Source: Clostridium sp. CAG:964
GTDB lineage: Bacteria > Bacillota > Clostridia > Oscillospirales > Acutalibacteraceae
Reading direction: 5' to 3'
Assembly (NCBI GenBank): GCA_000435335.1
Contig: FR891313.1
Location: 1 to 25,319, forward strand
Length of the DNA stretch: 25,319 nucleotides
The notes beneath the pieces were generated by a model. That model was not told where the DNA came from and did no database searches. It worked only from the letters and a program-made list of their open reading frames with translations. A program made the translations under genes and the position numbers. Every line of letters starts with the position of its first letter. The first letter of the stretch is position 1. Below, piece after piece: positions 1-6,321 of this stretch.

Positions 1-2
1 GT

Positions 3-346
3 ATCGGGGGCAGTACTCTTGCTCGCTGGGAAGCCCAGTTCAGAGATAATGACGGTGATATTCCCGTTATCGGTTCCGGCAGTTACGCTTCTGATGAAGC
101 GAAGGAAGTCGCCCGCCTTAAGCGTGAGCTGCGTGATGCACAGGATGCACTTGATGTGTTAAAAAAAACATCGGCATTCTCAACGAACAGTATAATCCTG
201 AACATCCTAACGCTGTCTGGTGCACAGATATAACTTATATCTGGACGCAGGATGGTTTTGTATACCTTAACTGCGTTATGGACTTGTATGCCAGAAAAAT
301 CATTGCCTGGACTCTTGCAGACACTTTATTTTGTGCTAAATCTTGA
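3..346 (+). pseudogene. IS3-family transposase remnant (orfA tail joined to part of orfB)
   Basis: Reading frame 3 (3-232) gives an OrfA-like tail with STLARWEAQF and a leucine-zipper-like EVARLKRELRDAQDALDVLKK. At the A8 run (161-168) a -1 shift enters frame 2, which reads KKNIGILNEQ and then PNAVWCTDITYIWT and VMDLYARKIIAW. The latter two are the first two Asp motifs of the IS3 OrfB DDE (rve) integrase core. A normal OrfB has roughly 100 residues between the frameshift site and the first Asp motif; here they are almost adjacent. The frame stops at 344-346, before the catalytic Glu. So the element has an internal deletion and is truncated at the 3' end, and cannot encode an active transposase. 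The 5' end lies outside the window. Family assignment is from motifs; the exact IS is not identified. Confidence 0.85.
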
Positions 347-606
347 CACAGGACCAATTAGACAACATCTATATCACTCACTCAAATTGAGTTTGCACCC
401 TAGATAACATCTATCCCAATGCCACAACCTATGACATCTAATCCACAGACTAAACCCTACCGCATTTTTTCGGTCATCGACTTTTTCTCCGGTTGAGCTA
501 CAAAGTAGATACGTTTCCATACAAGAAAACCGAGCTTTTCACAAGGCTTTTCTGATGATGCTGACCTCGCAAAAATCCTGGAAACACGCCACTTTTCGGT
601 ATTTAT

Positions 607-723
607 TTATCTTTTCTTGACAGCAAACAGACCGTCTCCACGTGCGGTATCTTCCGACAGGGCTTTAACAGATTGCAGACTACCCGCAAACTCAGTATTT
701 AACACCTTTTTGGAGATTTTCAT
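607..723 (-). CDS. Possible small ORF, 38 aa, unrecognised
   Basis: The frame runs from ATG (723) to TAA (607) and starts MKISKKVLNTEF, ending GLFAVKKR. Its ATG overlaps the stop of a second tiny frame by ATGA, which suggests translational coupling. There is no Shine-Dalgarno of its own. I do not recognise the product. It may be a relic of a conjugative or mobilisable element, given the IS remnant upstream and the helicase remnant downstream. A chance frame cannot be excluded at this length. Confidence 0.3.
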   Translation of the reverse strand: MKISKKVLNTEFAGSLQSVKALSEDTARGDGLFAVKKR

Positions 724-852
724 ATAATCGCAGTCAAACCGTTACCATTTAGCGTACAAACCAGTTTAGTAACCTCTCTGACCGAGAGTACGCCGATTTT
801 TTATTACACCGATACTGTCAATAATTGTTGTAATGACTGCTGGTATAGGCAT
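720..852 (-). pseudogene. Possible frameshifted small ORF, about 43 aa
   Basis: From ATG (852) the frame reads MPIPAVITTIIDSIGVIK, then meets a run of six A. Removing one A restores a continuous frame (IGVLSVREVTKLVCTLNG and on) to a TGA that overlaps the next ATG at 723. The span of 133 nt is 44 codons plus one base, as expected for a one-base insertion. Function unknown; support is only coding-like continuity across the shift. Confidence 0.25.
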
Positions 853-921
853 AATTCTTGTCCGCATATTTCTTTAGGATATAAATTGAATTGGCTTTTA
901 CACCTTTTCAAAGTATGCCAA

Positions 922-990
922 GGAGGTCATGTTTCATTAACCCCTTTATTTATAGGGAGGTCGTATTTCACGATGCCCCTTATTAGTATA
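922..990. repeat. Imperfect tandem repeat, period about 34 nt
   Basis: GGAGGTCATGTTTCATTAAC (from 922) and GGAGGTCGTATTTCACGATG (from 956) are followed by similar CCCCTTTATT and CCCCTTATTA tracts. It lies just 3' of the minus-strand gene ending at 1001 and has no obvious function. Confidence 0.55.
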
Positions 991-1000
991 TAAATCATCT

Positions 1001-2281
1001 TTATACTATGGTTACTTCAACCTTAATTATACCTAGCGAATCCTTTTCTCTCCACCAAGTCTTCGACCTAATATTATTCAATACATCTGATTTTTCTGTA
1101 AACGACCTTGCATTCCATTCTTTAATTTCTATATGTCCATCTCTAAATGTTAATTTGATTTTAGCCTGCTTTTTACTCAATAATAGTTTTTTGAATATGC
1201 CTACATCAGAGGGCACTAATATTATGGGTACTTGTTTCGAACGGACGCCTGCATTATTAACATTCAGCTTCGTTGCTCTTTTCTTCTTTGTATCATTTAC
1301 TTTTATTCTAGCTCTAGATTGACTTCCATTCTGTGAGGCAGCTCCATAGCTAATTCCAATAGAAGTATTGCCCAAATCACTTTGATTTACTTTCATAGGT
1401 AATGTCATTGCTTTTTTACAATACTTCTCAACACATTCTTTTCCAAATCTCTGTTCATACACTTTGAAAACATAACCAACAAGTTCAGGATATTCTCCAA
1501 TATTTTGATTCCAAGAAATATCCTTAACACTTGTTAACGCCTTTATTGGAGTCAAAAAGTAATTCAACGGATCTACAAGTCTTAAAAAATGAGCTATGAC
1601 ATATGCCTTTTGCTTAGCATCAAGTGAATAATCAAATTTTCTAATTGGATATCCATCAATAACAGCCCATTCACTAAGCGTTCCTCTCGGTGCTATTTCA
1701 CTTATTTCATCTTTGGAAATAAGTGTATCATCCGTATCCCATAAATAATCCGTACCATTCACAGAAAAAATATGTGCCAAATAATATTTTGATTCATTCA
1801 ACACTCCACTTCTTACAGTACCTATATGCGGATAAGCAGAGACATCTATTTCCTCGCAACTTCTACTTTTACCATTATCATAATGCATTGGATAAATATG
1901 ATTATTTAACAGCCGCGCAAACTCTTCTGCTGTTGGCACAACACCCTTAAATGCCATATTATATATTTCATGTGCTTCAAAGTTGCTAACAAATACATAT
2001 GTAAAACCATCTGCAAAACGTGTCATCGCAGATCTTCTTGTATTCCATCTACCTCCGGCCTTGCTTCCATTCTCATATCTTCTTAGCAGAAAAATAGCAT
2101 CCTCACGTTCAATATACTGCATAAGCATTTTATGCCAGGCTATTGCATTTTCTTTAGGAATCAAAGTAGGTTCTATACAGTCATCATAAAAATCTGCTAT
2201 TGTTTTTGCTGTCCCAACTTTCAATCCTGGTAATGATTTTCTATTTTTATAATCATCAAAATATTGCTCGATTTCGCCCAT
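1001..2281 (-). CDS. Hypothetical protein, 426 aa
   Basis: I do not recognise a family. The frame is open back to a TTG at 2353, but that codon lacks a well-spaced ribosome site. The ATG at 2281 (MGEIEQYFDDYK) is preceded by AAAGGA at good spacing, so I chose it. The protein is soluble, with no signal peptide or membrane segment. The N-terminal two thirds are mixed alpha/beta with many aromatic residues (NHIYPMHYDNGKSRSCEE, FSVNGTDYLWDTDDT). A basic Ser/Asn/Lys-rich linker follows (SQSRARIKVNDTKKKRATK), then a C-terminal beta-rich segment with the pattern KIKLTFRDGHIEIKEWNAR. The base composition looks AT-richer than the neighbouring core genes. The gene sits alone between mobile remnants, so it is probably accessory cargo. 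Existence as a gene is fairly sure; function is unknown. Confidence 0.75.
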   Translation of the reverse strand: MGEIEQYFDDYKNRKSLPGLKVGTAKTIADFYDDCIEPTLIPKENAIAWHKMLMQYIEREDAIFLLRRYENGSKAGGRWNTRRSAMTRFADGFTYVFVSNFEAHEIYNMAFKGVVPTAEEFARLLNNHIYPMHYDNGKSRSCEEIDVSAYPHIGTVRSGVLNESKYYLAHIFSVNGTDYLWDTDDTLISKDEISEIAPRGTLSEWAVIDGYPIRKFDYSLDAKQKAYVIAHFLRLVDPLNYFLTPIKALTSVKDISWNQNIGEYPELVGYVFKVYEQRFGKECVEKYCKKAMTLPMKVNQSDLGNTSIGISYGAASQNGSQSRARIKVNDTKKKRATKLNVNNAGVRSKQVPIILVPSDVGIFKKLLLSKKQAKIKLTFRDGHIEIKEWNARSFTEKSDVLNNIRSKTWWREKDSLGIIKVEVTIV

Positions 2282-2383
2282 ATTTATCCTTTCATAAAAA
2301 CACTTGCTGAATTTAATATCTACTTTTTTAGTGTTAGCATCTAAATAGTACAAAACAAAATGAGATATCCCCTTTAAGTGTTG

Positions 2384-2440
2384 TATAATAAAAAAGAGGA
2401 GGAATTCATTATGTCACGACAAAAAACTCATCACCCTTAA
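2384..2440 (+). pseudogene. Stranded gene start: -10-like box, RBS and nine codons
   Basis: On the plus strand a TATAAT (2384-2389) and a strong GAGGAGG (2396-2402) precede ATG at 2411, which opens MSRQKTHHP and stops at TAA 2438. A full expression signal before nine codons suggests the 5' end of a deleted gene, perhaps a transposase. The rest appears lost at the junction with the ATPase gene. The alternative is a chance arrangement. Confidence 0.35.
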
Positions 2441-2450
2441 CTGCTTAGCT

Positions 2451-3740
2451 TTATAAATCTATTGCATTTTCATTCAAAAGAAACTCGTACAAACCTAAGT
2501 GTAGGATTCCATCCTCGTCAGTCCAAGGCTTTTGAGAAGTTTTGCTAATGATGATCCTTTTGAAAAAGTCATTGGTATTCTTGAGCGGTCTAAGTTCAGT
2601 ATCCATCTTGGTCGGATCGCTAACATTAAGTACTGATTGAATATAGTACTTTTTAGACCCAACATTTACAACGAAATCAATCTCACACTGTTTTTTAGAT
2701 TGTTTGTTATCCTTTCTTTCTACTATTTCTACAACACCCACATCAACAGAATACCCACGGCACAGAAGTTCATTATAAATGACATTCTCCATTATGTGAG
2801 TTTCTTCTTGTTGTCTAAAATTCAGTCTTGCGTTTCTGAGTCCGATGTCGGTACAGTAATACTTTGACGGATATTCAAAATACTTTTTACCTTTTACATC
2901 ATACCGTTTGGCATTGCTAAAAAGGAAGGACTCAATCAAGTAATTCAAGTAACTTGAGATAGTAGTGCTTGACACCTTGACGCCTTTTACAGATTGCAAT
3001 GTATTTGCAATTTTACTAGCATTGGTAAGCGAACCAATTGACGAACACAAATCATCGGTTAATTCTTCAAGAACATCAGGAAGAGCGATATCATATCGTT
3101 CAACAATATCCTTGAAATAAACTTCAGTAAACAGACCGCGCAGATAACTCATCTTCTCCGCATCGCTCTTCTTAAAAAGAACAAGAGGCATACCACCATA
3201 CAATGCATACTCTTCGTAAATGTCGGATTTATCACCGCCAATAAAGTCATAATACTCTTTAAAGGATATCGGAAAAACCTTGAGTTCGTCTCCTCTGCCA
3301 CGAAAAGCAGTTAACACATCTTTGGTAAGCATCTTTGAATTACTTCCAGTAACATAAATGTCCACATTTCTAAGACGCATTAAACCGTTTAACACATTGT
3401 ACAATCGAATATTTTCCGGATTTTTGAGTTCTTCCCTAGTAATGGCATACTGAACCTCATCAATTAAGATATAGTACTGCTCTTTGTTTACAATCTTTGC
3501 TCTAATATATTTCGACAGTTCATCGGGATCGCGATACCGAACAAAAGTGTCATCGTCAAGAGCGATTGTGATAATTTGTTCTTCACTCACACCGCTTTCG
3601 ACCAAATAATCATAAAACAGGTTAAAAAGCAGATAGCTTTTGCCACACCTTCGGATGCCGGTGATAACCTTAATTAAACCGTTTTCTTTTTTCTCAATCA
3701 GACGATTTAGGTAACTGTTTCTCCTGATAATCTGTTCCAT
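2451..3740 (-). CDS. AAA ATPase with DUF4143 C-terminal domain
   Basis: This is a 429-aa protein of the common AAA_14/DUF4143 'ATP-binding protein' family, of usual length. Walker A is GIRRCGKS (residues 28-35), Walker B is ILIDEVQ (91-97), and a sensor-like YVTGSNSKML follows (about 129-138). The central region 155-305 is helical with winged-helix character. The C-terminal part (315-405) has E318, E324, CEIDFVV (352-358) and YIQSVLNV (366-373), the layout of a PD-(D/E)xK-like nuclease fold, though the third motif carries Q where many nucleases have E/K. The start is ATG 3740 with GAAGGAGG upstream. The promoter and two palindromes lie just before it. The family is widespread in Clostridia and Bacteroidia, often in accessory DNA, and its cellular role is poorly known. 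Family sure, role not. Confidence 0.93.
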   Translation of the reverse strand: MEQIIRRNSYLNRLIEKKENGLIKVITGIRRCGKSYLLFNLFYDYLVESGVSEEQIITIALDDDTFVRYRDPDELSKYIRAKIVNKEQYYILIDEVQYAITREELKNPENIRLYNVLNGLMRLRNVDIYVTGSNSKMLTKDVLTAFRGRGDELKVFPISFKEYYDFIGGDKSDIYEEYALYGGMPLVLFKKSDAEKMSYLRGLFTEVYFKDIVERYDIALPDVLEELTDDLCSSIGSLTNASKIANTLQSVKGVKVSSTTISSYLNYLIESFLFSNAKRYDVKGKKYFEYPSKYYCTDIGLRNARLNFRQQEETHIMENVIYNELLCRGYSVDVGVVEIVERKDNKQSKKQCEIDFVVNVGSKKYYIQSVLNVSDPTKMDTELRPLKNTNDFFKRIIISKTSQKPWTDEDGILHLGLYEFLLNENAIDL

Positions 3741-3752
3741 AACGCACCTCCT

Positions 3753-3794
3753 TCATTTGATAGTTAGGTATATTGTTACCCAACTTTCAAATGA
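3753..3794. promoter_or_regulatory. Imperfect palindrome 1, candidate operator
   Basis: The left arm TCATTTGATAGTTAGGTA (3753-3770) pairs with TACCCAACTTTCAAATGA (3777-3794) with two mismatches. It covers the expected transcript start of the ATPase gene and lies between its -10 box and the RBS. A copy of the right arm recurs at 3847-3869. Confidence 0.65.
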
Positions 3795-3823
3795 ATTATA
3801 CCACATACTTTTCAAAATTTCAA
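3795..3823 (-). promoter_or_regulatory. Sigma-A-type promoter of the DUF4143 ATPase gene
   Basis: Read on the minus strand, TTGAAA (3818-3823), a 17-nt spacer and a perfect TATAAT (3795-3800) lie about 55 nt before the ATG at 3740. Confidence 0.8.
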
Positions 3824-3830
3824 GTTGCCA

Positions 3831-3869
3831 TTTAAAAGTATGGGTAATTGTTACCCAACTTTCAAATGA
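3831..3869. promoter_or_regulatory. Imperfect palindrome 2, candidate operator
   Basis: The left arm CATTTAAAAGTATGGGTAA pairs with TTACCCAACTTTCAAATG with one bulge and one mismatch. The right arm, ATTGTTACCCAACTTTCAAATGA, is a 23-nt exact copy of 3772-3794. It sits just upstream of the -35 box, so the two palindromes bracket the promoter. Confidence 0.65.
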
Positions 3870-3925
3870 GATTTTATCATAATAGTTGTTATTTTCGCCT
3901 TCGGACACCCTCACTTATTATGTAC

Positions 3926-3955
3926 GGAAGAGGAGTCCTGTTTGACTCCTCTTCC
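3926..3955. terminator. Perfect 12-bp hairpin after the helicase remnant
   Basis: GGAAGAGGAGTC (3926-3937), loop CTGTTT, and GACTCCTCTTCC (3944-3955). It starts one base after the TAA of the recD2 remnant, so a transcription-ending or 3'-end-protecting role is likely. It lacks a clear T-run on either strand. Confidence 0.5.
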
Positions 3956-3956
3956 A

Positions 3957-4250
3957 TTATGCTGCTTTTTGTTCTGATACTTTTAGTATGTCACACAATG
4001 CTGTATTGCGCTTTAATCCCTGGGTATTGCGAATGGCATATTCAAGAGCATCTCTATCTCCCACAAATATCAGCTTCTGTCTTGCACGCGTCATTGCCGT
4101 GTAAAGCAAATTCTGCGTCAAAAGAACAGAATGGTAGTTTGTTATGGGAATGATTACAATTGGAAACCGATCGCCCCGGCTCTTATGCACGGTAATAAAA
4201 CCATTATCCGTACTATGAAATGTGCGACTGACTTTACCTTTAATTTTCAC
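3957..4250 (-). pseudogene. RecD2-type helicase gene with internal deletion (97 aa left)
   Basis: The frame opens at GTG 4250 behind an AAGGAGG site and reads MKIKGKVSRTFHSTDNGF. This resembles the usual N-terminus of RecD2/YrrC-like helicases (an I-x-G-x-V ... F-x-x-x-x-N-G-[FY] start). It then jumps straight to the C-terminal helicase motifs: ITVHKSRGDRFPIVIIPI (motif V type) and LLYTAMTRARQKLIFVGDRD (motif VI type), ending in an RRNT-like KRNTAL segment. RecD2 proteins are normally over 700 aa, so the whole ATPase core, including Walker A and B, is missing while the frame is kept. The product cannot be a helicase. I infer an in-frame deletion. C-terminal identity is strong; the N-terminal match is from memory of the family and less certain. 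Confidence 0.8.
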
Positions 4251-4255
4251 AATAA

Positions 4256-4305
4256 ATGCCTCCTTACTAATTTGCAGATTTACACAAACAAATTAGTGGG
4301 AGGCA
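4256..4305. promoter_or_regulatory. Long hairpin covering the RBS of the recD2 remnant
   Basis: On the plus strand TGCCTCCTTACTAATTTG pairs with CAAATTAGTGGGAGGCA, a stem of about 17 bp around a loop of roughly 13 nt. On the minus strand the distal arm contains the AAGGAGG used by the GTG at 4250, so the fold would hide that ribosome site. On the plus strand the hairpin is followed by CTTTTTAA and could instead act as a terminator. Confidence 0.55.
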
Positions 4306-4328
4306 CTTTTTAATGCAAGTAAATAACG

Positions 4329-4560
4329 TTATAGAATTGTTGCAATAAGTTCAACGGTTTCCTCTGCACCCTCAGCAATCTCTGCAAGTTTGGACGCATC
4401 AATATCCACCTCAAAGTTCGCTTCAGGTTCGATGGATTCTTCCATAACATCCTCGCTATCCATTGAGGTGTCCGTTTCCGGTTCTTCGACATAGGCTGTG
4501 TCCGGTTCGATATCAATTGTTTCTGCATCCTCCCCATGTGTCGTTAGTTTTATTATTCAT
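4329..4560 (-). pseudogene. Small acidic protein gene broken by one extra G
   Basis: ATG 4560 follows GGAGG with 7-nt spacing and begins MNNKTNDTW, but that frame soon stops. Deleting one base in the GGGG run near 4535 joins it to a long acidic frame: EDAETIDIEPDTAYVEEPET, then SMDSEDVMEESIEPEANFEV and ASKLAEIAEGAEETVELIAT, ending at TAA 4329. The span of 232 nt is 77 codons plus one base. The predicted product is about 76 aa and very rich in Glu/Asp. I do not recognise a family. Position before the helicase remnant suggests both belonged to one mobile element. A sequencing error or true frameshift would look the same. Confidence 0.5.
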
Positions 4561-4608
4561 CTAATGTCCTCCGTTTCGTTTGAGTCTATGCGGTTGGTAG
4601 CCACTTAT

Positions 4609-4638
4609 ACTCTATCAAAACGGAGCTTTTTCTGTCAA
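4609..4638 (-). promoter_or_regulatory. Candidate promoter of the acidic small ORF
   Basis: On the minus strand there is a perfect TTGACA (4633-4638), an 18-nt spacer and TAGAGT (4609-4614). A 15-nt imperfect inverted repeat (4571-4585 with 4609-4623, 12 of 15 matching) links the RBS region and the -10 region. Confidence 0.45.
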
Positions 4639-4672
4639 TATCTACTTATTCTGACACTAAAGTCCGTCCATT

Positions 4673-4698
4673 CCACCTGCATTGTAGGTGGTTTTTTT
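4673..4698 (+). terminator. Intrinsic terminator, plus strand
   Basis: CCACCT (4673-4678), 7-nt loop, AGGTGG (4686-4691), then seven T. No intact plus-strand gene now precedes it, so it is probably left over from a lost gene. Confidence 0.7.
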
Positions 4699-4756
4699 AT
4701 ACCTGTATAGCAAAATGCCCGCCTGTTGCCAAGCGAGCATTTCACGATTCTGTCGT

Positions 4757-4975
4757 TTAATATTCAGAGCTTAACAGGAAGTCAGCTATGTGCATTGTCT
4801 TTATGCCCTCGTAGTTTCCTCCTGAGAACTCATCCGTTGTAAGAACATATTTGGGGTAGTTGTCGTGAATCTCCAACAAACGGTCATATTCCCGTTTTTC
4901 CGTTTTCGGAGAACGAAGCTCCTGCGTTACCTGCACATAGAGCTTTTCATTTTGCCGTACTGCAACCCTCATCAA
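4757..4975 (-). pseudogene. C-terminal fragment of a second AAA/DUF4143-type ATPase
   Basis: The 72-residue frame reads EKLYVQVTQELRSPKTEKRE, RLLEIHDNYPKYVLTTDEF and GIKTMHIADFLLSSEY. This is the typical end of DUF4143 ATPases (Y-x-Q-V-x-Y/E-L, then D-N-Y-P-K-Y-V-L, then an I-x-DFLL tail). An in-frame TGA just before the TTG/ATG at 4975/4972 shows that the ATPase core and most of the protein are gone. It differs from the intact ATPase at 2451-3740, whose tail has another pattern, so it is not a duplicate of it. A weak hairpin at about 4712-4743 (AAATGCCCGC with GCGAGCATTT) follows on the minus strand and may be its old terminator. Confidence 0.8.
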
Positions 4976-4985
4976 AAATCAATCT

Positions 4986-5010
4986 GTTTTGCGGTTATAA
5001 ACCGCAAAAC
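4986..5010 (+). terminator. Perfect 11-bp hairpin with T-run
   Basis: GTTTTGCGGTT (4986-4996), loop ATA, AACCGCAAAAC (5000-5010), followed by TTTTCG. It is terminator-like on the plus strand, near the probable border between mobile remnants and the resident chromosome at about 5100. No gene ends there. Confidence 0.5.
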
Positions 5011-5160
5011 TTTTCGACATTTTATCGAACTGCGGATTGCTCGCTGTAAGGAGGGGTACTTAACCCTCGCCCGATTTGGTTGTCAAAGGCTGAATTAACA
5101 AGCATATCGGAATTTTTAAAGTATTTTTTGCAGTAATATTATTTAAAATCAAGAAAAGGC

Positions 5161-6069
5161 TTAGCCCTCGGCTATGGTATATTTTTTCAGTGCGGATATA
5201 TACCCGGCGGCAAGCTCGCTTGGCAAGCATTTTTGGTGCATTACATAGCCTATGTGCATATCGCCGTCGGCGGCAAGCTCCAAAGCTACTATGTCCTTGC
5301 CGTTTAGCCCCTCGTCTATTACACCGCTGCACACGGTGTAGCCGTTTAAGCCTATTAATAAATTAAAAAGGGTGGCCCTGTCACGAACACGAATGTTCTT
5401 TTTACCTGCAATGTCGCAGAAAATTTCCTCTGAATAGTAAAAGGAATTATGCTCGCCCTGCTCAAAGGAAAGGTACGGGTACGGTGCAAGCTCCTGCAAT
5501 GAAACCGATTTTTTCTTTGCCAAAGGATTTTTACGGCTTATAAATATGTGGGGCCTTGCAACAAAAAGCTCGGTAAATTTTAAGTCCTTTGCTTTCATTA
5601 TTTTTTGCAGTACGGCCTTGTTGAAGCTGTTAAAGTACAGCACCCCTATTTCGCTTTTCATTCTTGAAACATCGTCAATAATTTCATAGGTTTGCGTTTC
5701 CCGCAGTGAAAAATCATACTCCTCCTCACCGTACTGCTTAATAAGGTCTACAAAGGCATTTACGGCAAAGGAATAGTGCTGTGTAGAAACAGAAAAGCTT
5801 CTGCTTCGGCTTGTGCCTTTTTTGTAGGTGTCTTCAAGCAGGCTTGCCTGTTCAAGCACCTGTCTTGCATACCCTAAGAAAATTTCACCCTCTTTTGACA
5901 CCTCTACTCCCTTATTTGTTCGGTCAAATATAGTTATATTCATTTCTCTTTCAAGCTCTTTAATTGCACCCGTAAGACTGGGCTGTGAAATAAAAAGCTC
6001 CTTTGCCGCCTCTGTAATGCTTCCCTTTTGTGCCGCAAGCACGCAGTATTTTAGCTGTTGTAATGTCAT
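5161..6069 (-). CDS. LysR-family transcriptional regulator
   Basis: At 302 aa this is the standard LysR length. Residues 1-60 are the winged helix-turn-helix (MTLQQLKYCVLAAQKGSITE, then AAKELFISQPSLTGAIKELE and IFDRTNKGVEVSKEGEIFL). Residues about 90-300 are the periplasmic-binding-like effector domain, with FVARPHIFISRKNPLA as the typical middle strand-loop. It acts as a cytoplasmic DNA-binding activator or repressor; the effector is unknown. The start ATG 6069 is preceded by a modest GGGGG-containing RBS and its own promoter. The upstream antiporter gene is on the same strand but is separated by a strong terminator, so the two are probably not one operon. LysR genes often control a divergent neighbour, but none exists here. 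Confidence 0.93.
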   Translation of the reverse strand: MTLQQLKYCVLAAQKGSITEAAKELFISQPSLTGAIKELEREMNITIFDRTNKGVEVSKEGEIFLGYARQVLEQASLLEDTYKKGTSRSRSFSVSTQHYSFAVNAFVDLIKQYGEEEYDFSLRETQTYEIIDDVSRMKSEIGVLYFNSFNKAVLQKIMKAKDLKFTELFVARPHIFISRKNPLAKKKSVSLQELAPYPYLSFEQGEHNSFYYSEEIFCDIAGKKNIRVRDRATLFNLLIGLNGYTVCSGVIDEGLNGKDIVALELAADGDMHIGYVMHQKCLPSELAAGYISALKKYTIAEG

Positions 6070-6103
6070 TGCAGTAGCCCCCGATAATTTTATATTATGT
6101 TTA

Positions 6104-6131
6104 ATTATAGCATACTAAATAGTCGGTGCAA
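6104..6131 (-). promoter_or_regulatory. Promoter of the LysR gene
   Basis: On the minus strand TTGCAC (6126-6131), a 16-nt spacer and a perfect TATAAT (6104-6109) lie 35 nt before the ATG. The -35 box is poor, which fits an autoregulated gene. An 8-bp hairpin (6196-6203 with 6211-6218) lies further upstream. Confidence 0.6.
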
Positions 6132-6232
6132 GACTTTTTATTAGTAGGACAGCATAGCAATACATAATCTCAGCCCTATACAAGCTAAAAAAGCAATAAA
6201 AGCACCGCACGCTTTTATGCATATTCCGGTCG

Positions 6233-6282
6233 AAAAAAGGCAGACGGCTATCTGATAAATTTCGTAAAGATAGCCGTCTGCC
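6233..6282 (-). terminator. Strong intrinsic terminator of the antiporter gene
   Basis: GGCAGACGGCTATCT (6239-6253) and AGATAGCCGTCTGCC (6268-6282) form a perfect 15-bp stem. Read on the minus strand it is followed by TTTTTT, about 40 nt after the antiporter stop. Confidence 0.92.
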
Positions 6283-6321
6283 TATATTTTTGTTCAGTTA
6301 CAGGGTGTAATTTTATAAAGC

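Larger units (their letters stand above)
347..1000. other. Gene-poor flank of the mobile-element remnants
   Basis: This stretch has no convincing intact gene. It contains three ACATCTA copies (365-371, 407-413, 434-440), a 13-nt near-palindrome ACTCAAATTGAGT around 380, two tiny minus-strand frames (listed separately) and an imperfect tandem repeat at 922-990. It reads as eroded mobile-element DNA. Confidence 0.5.

Noticed and set aside
365..440. CRISPR-like spacing of three ACATCTA copies
   Set aside because: Units are only 7 nt, with unequal spacing of 42 and 27 nt and no longer repeat; no cas genes.
2282..2353. TTG-initiated extension of the 426-aa protein by 24 residues
   Set aside because: The TTG lacks a ribosome site at proper distance, while ATG 2281 has AAAGGA at good spacing.
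3848..4153. Plus-strand frame of 101 aa
   Set aside because: Lies opposite the recD2 remnant, has no RBS and no family-like sequence.
4865..5098. Plus-strand frame of 77 aa
   Set aside because: Antisense to the DUF4143 fragment and continuing through a hairpin; no start signal; most likely chance.
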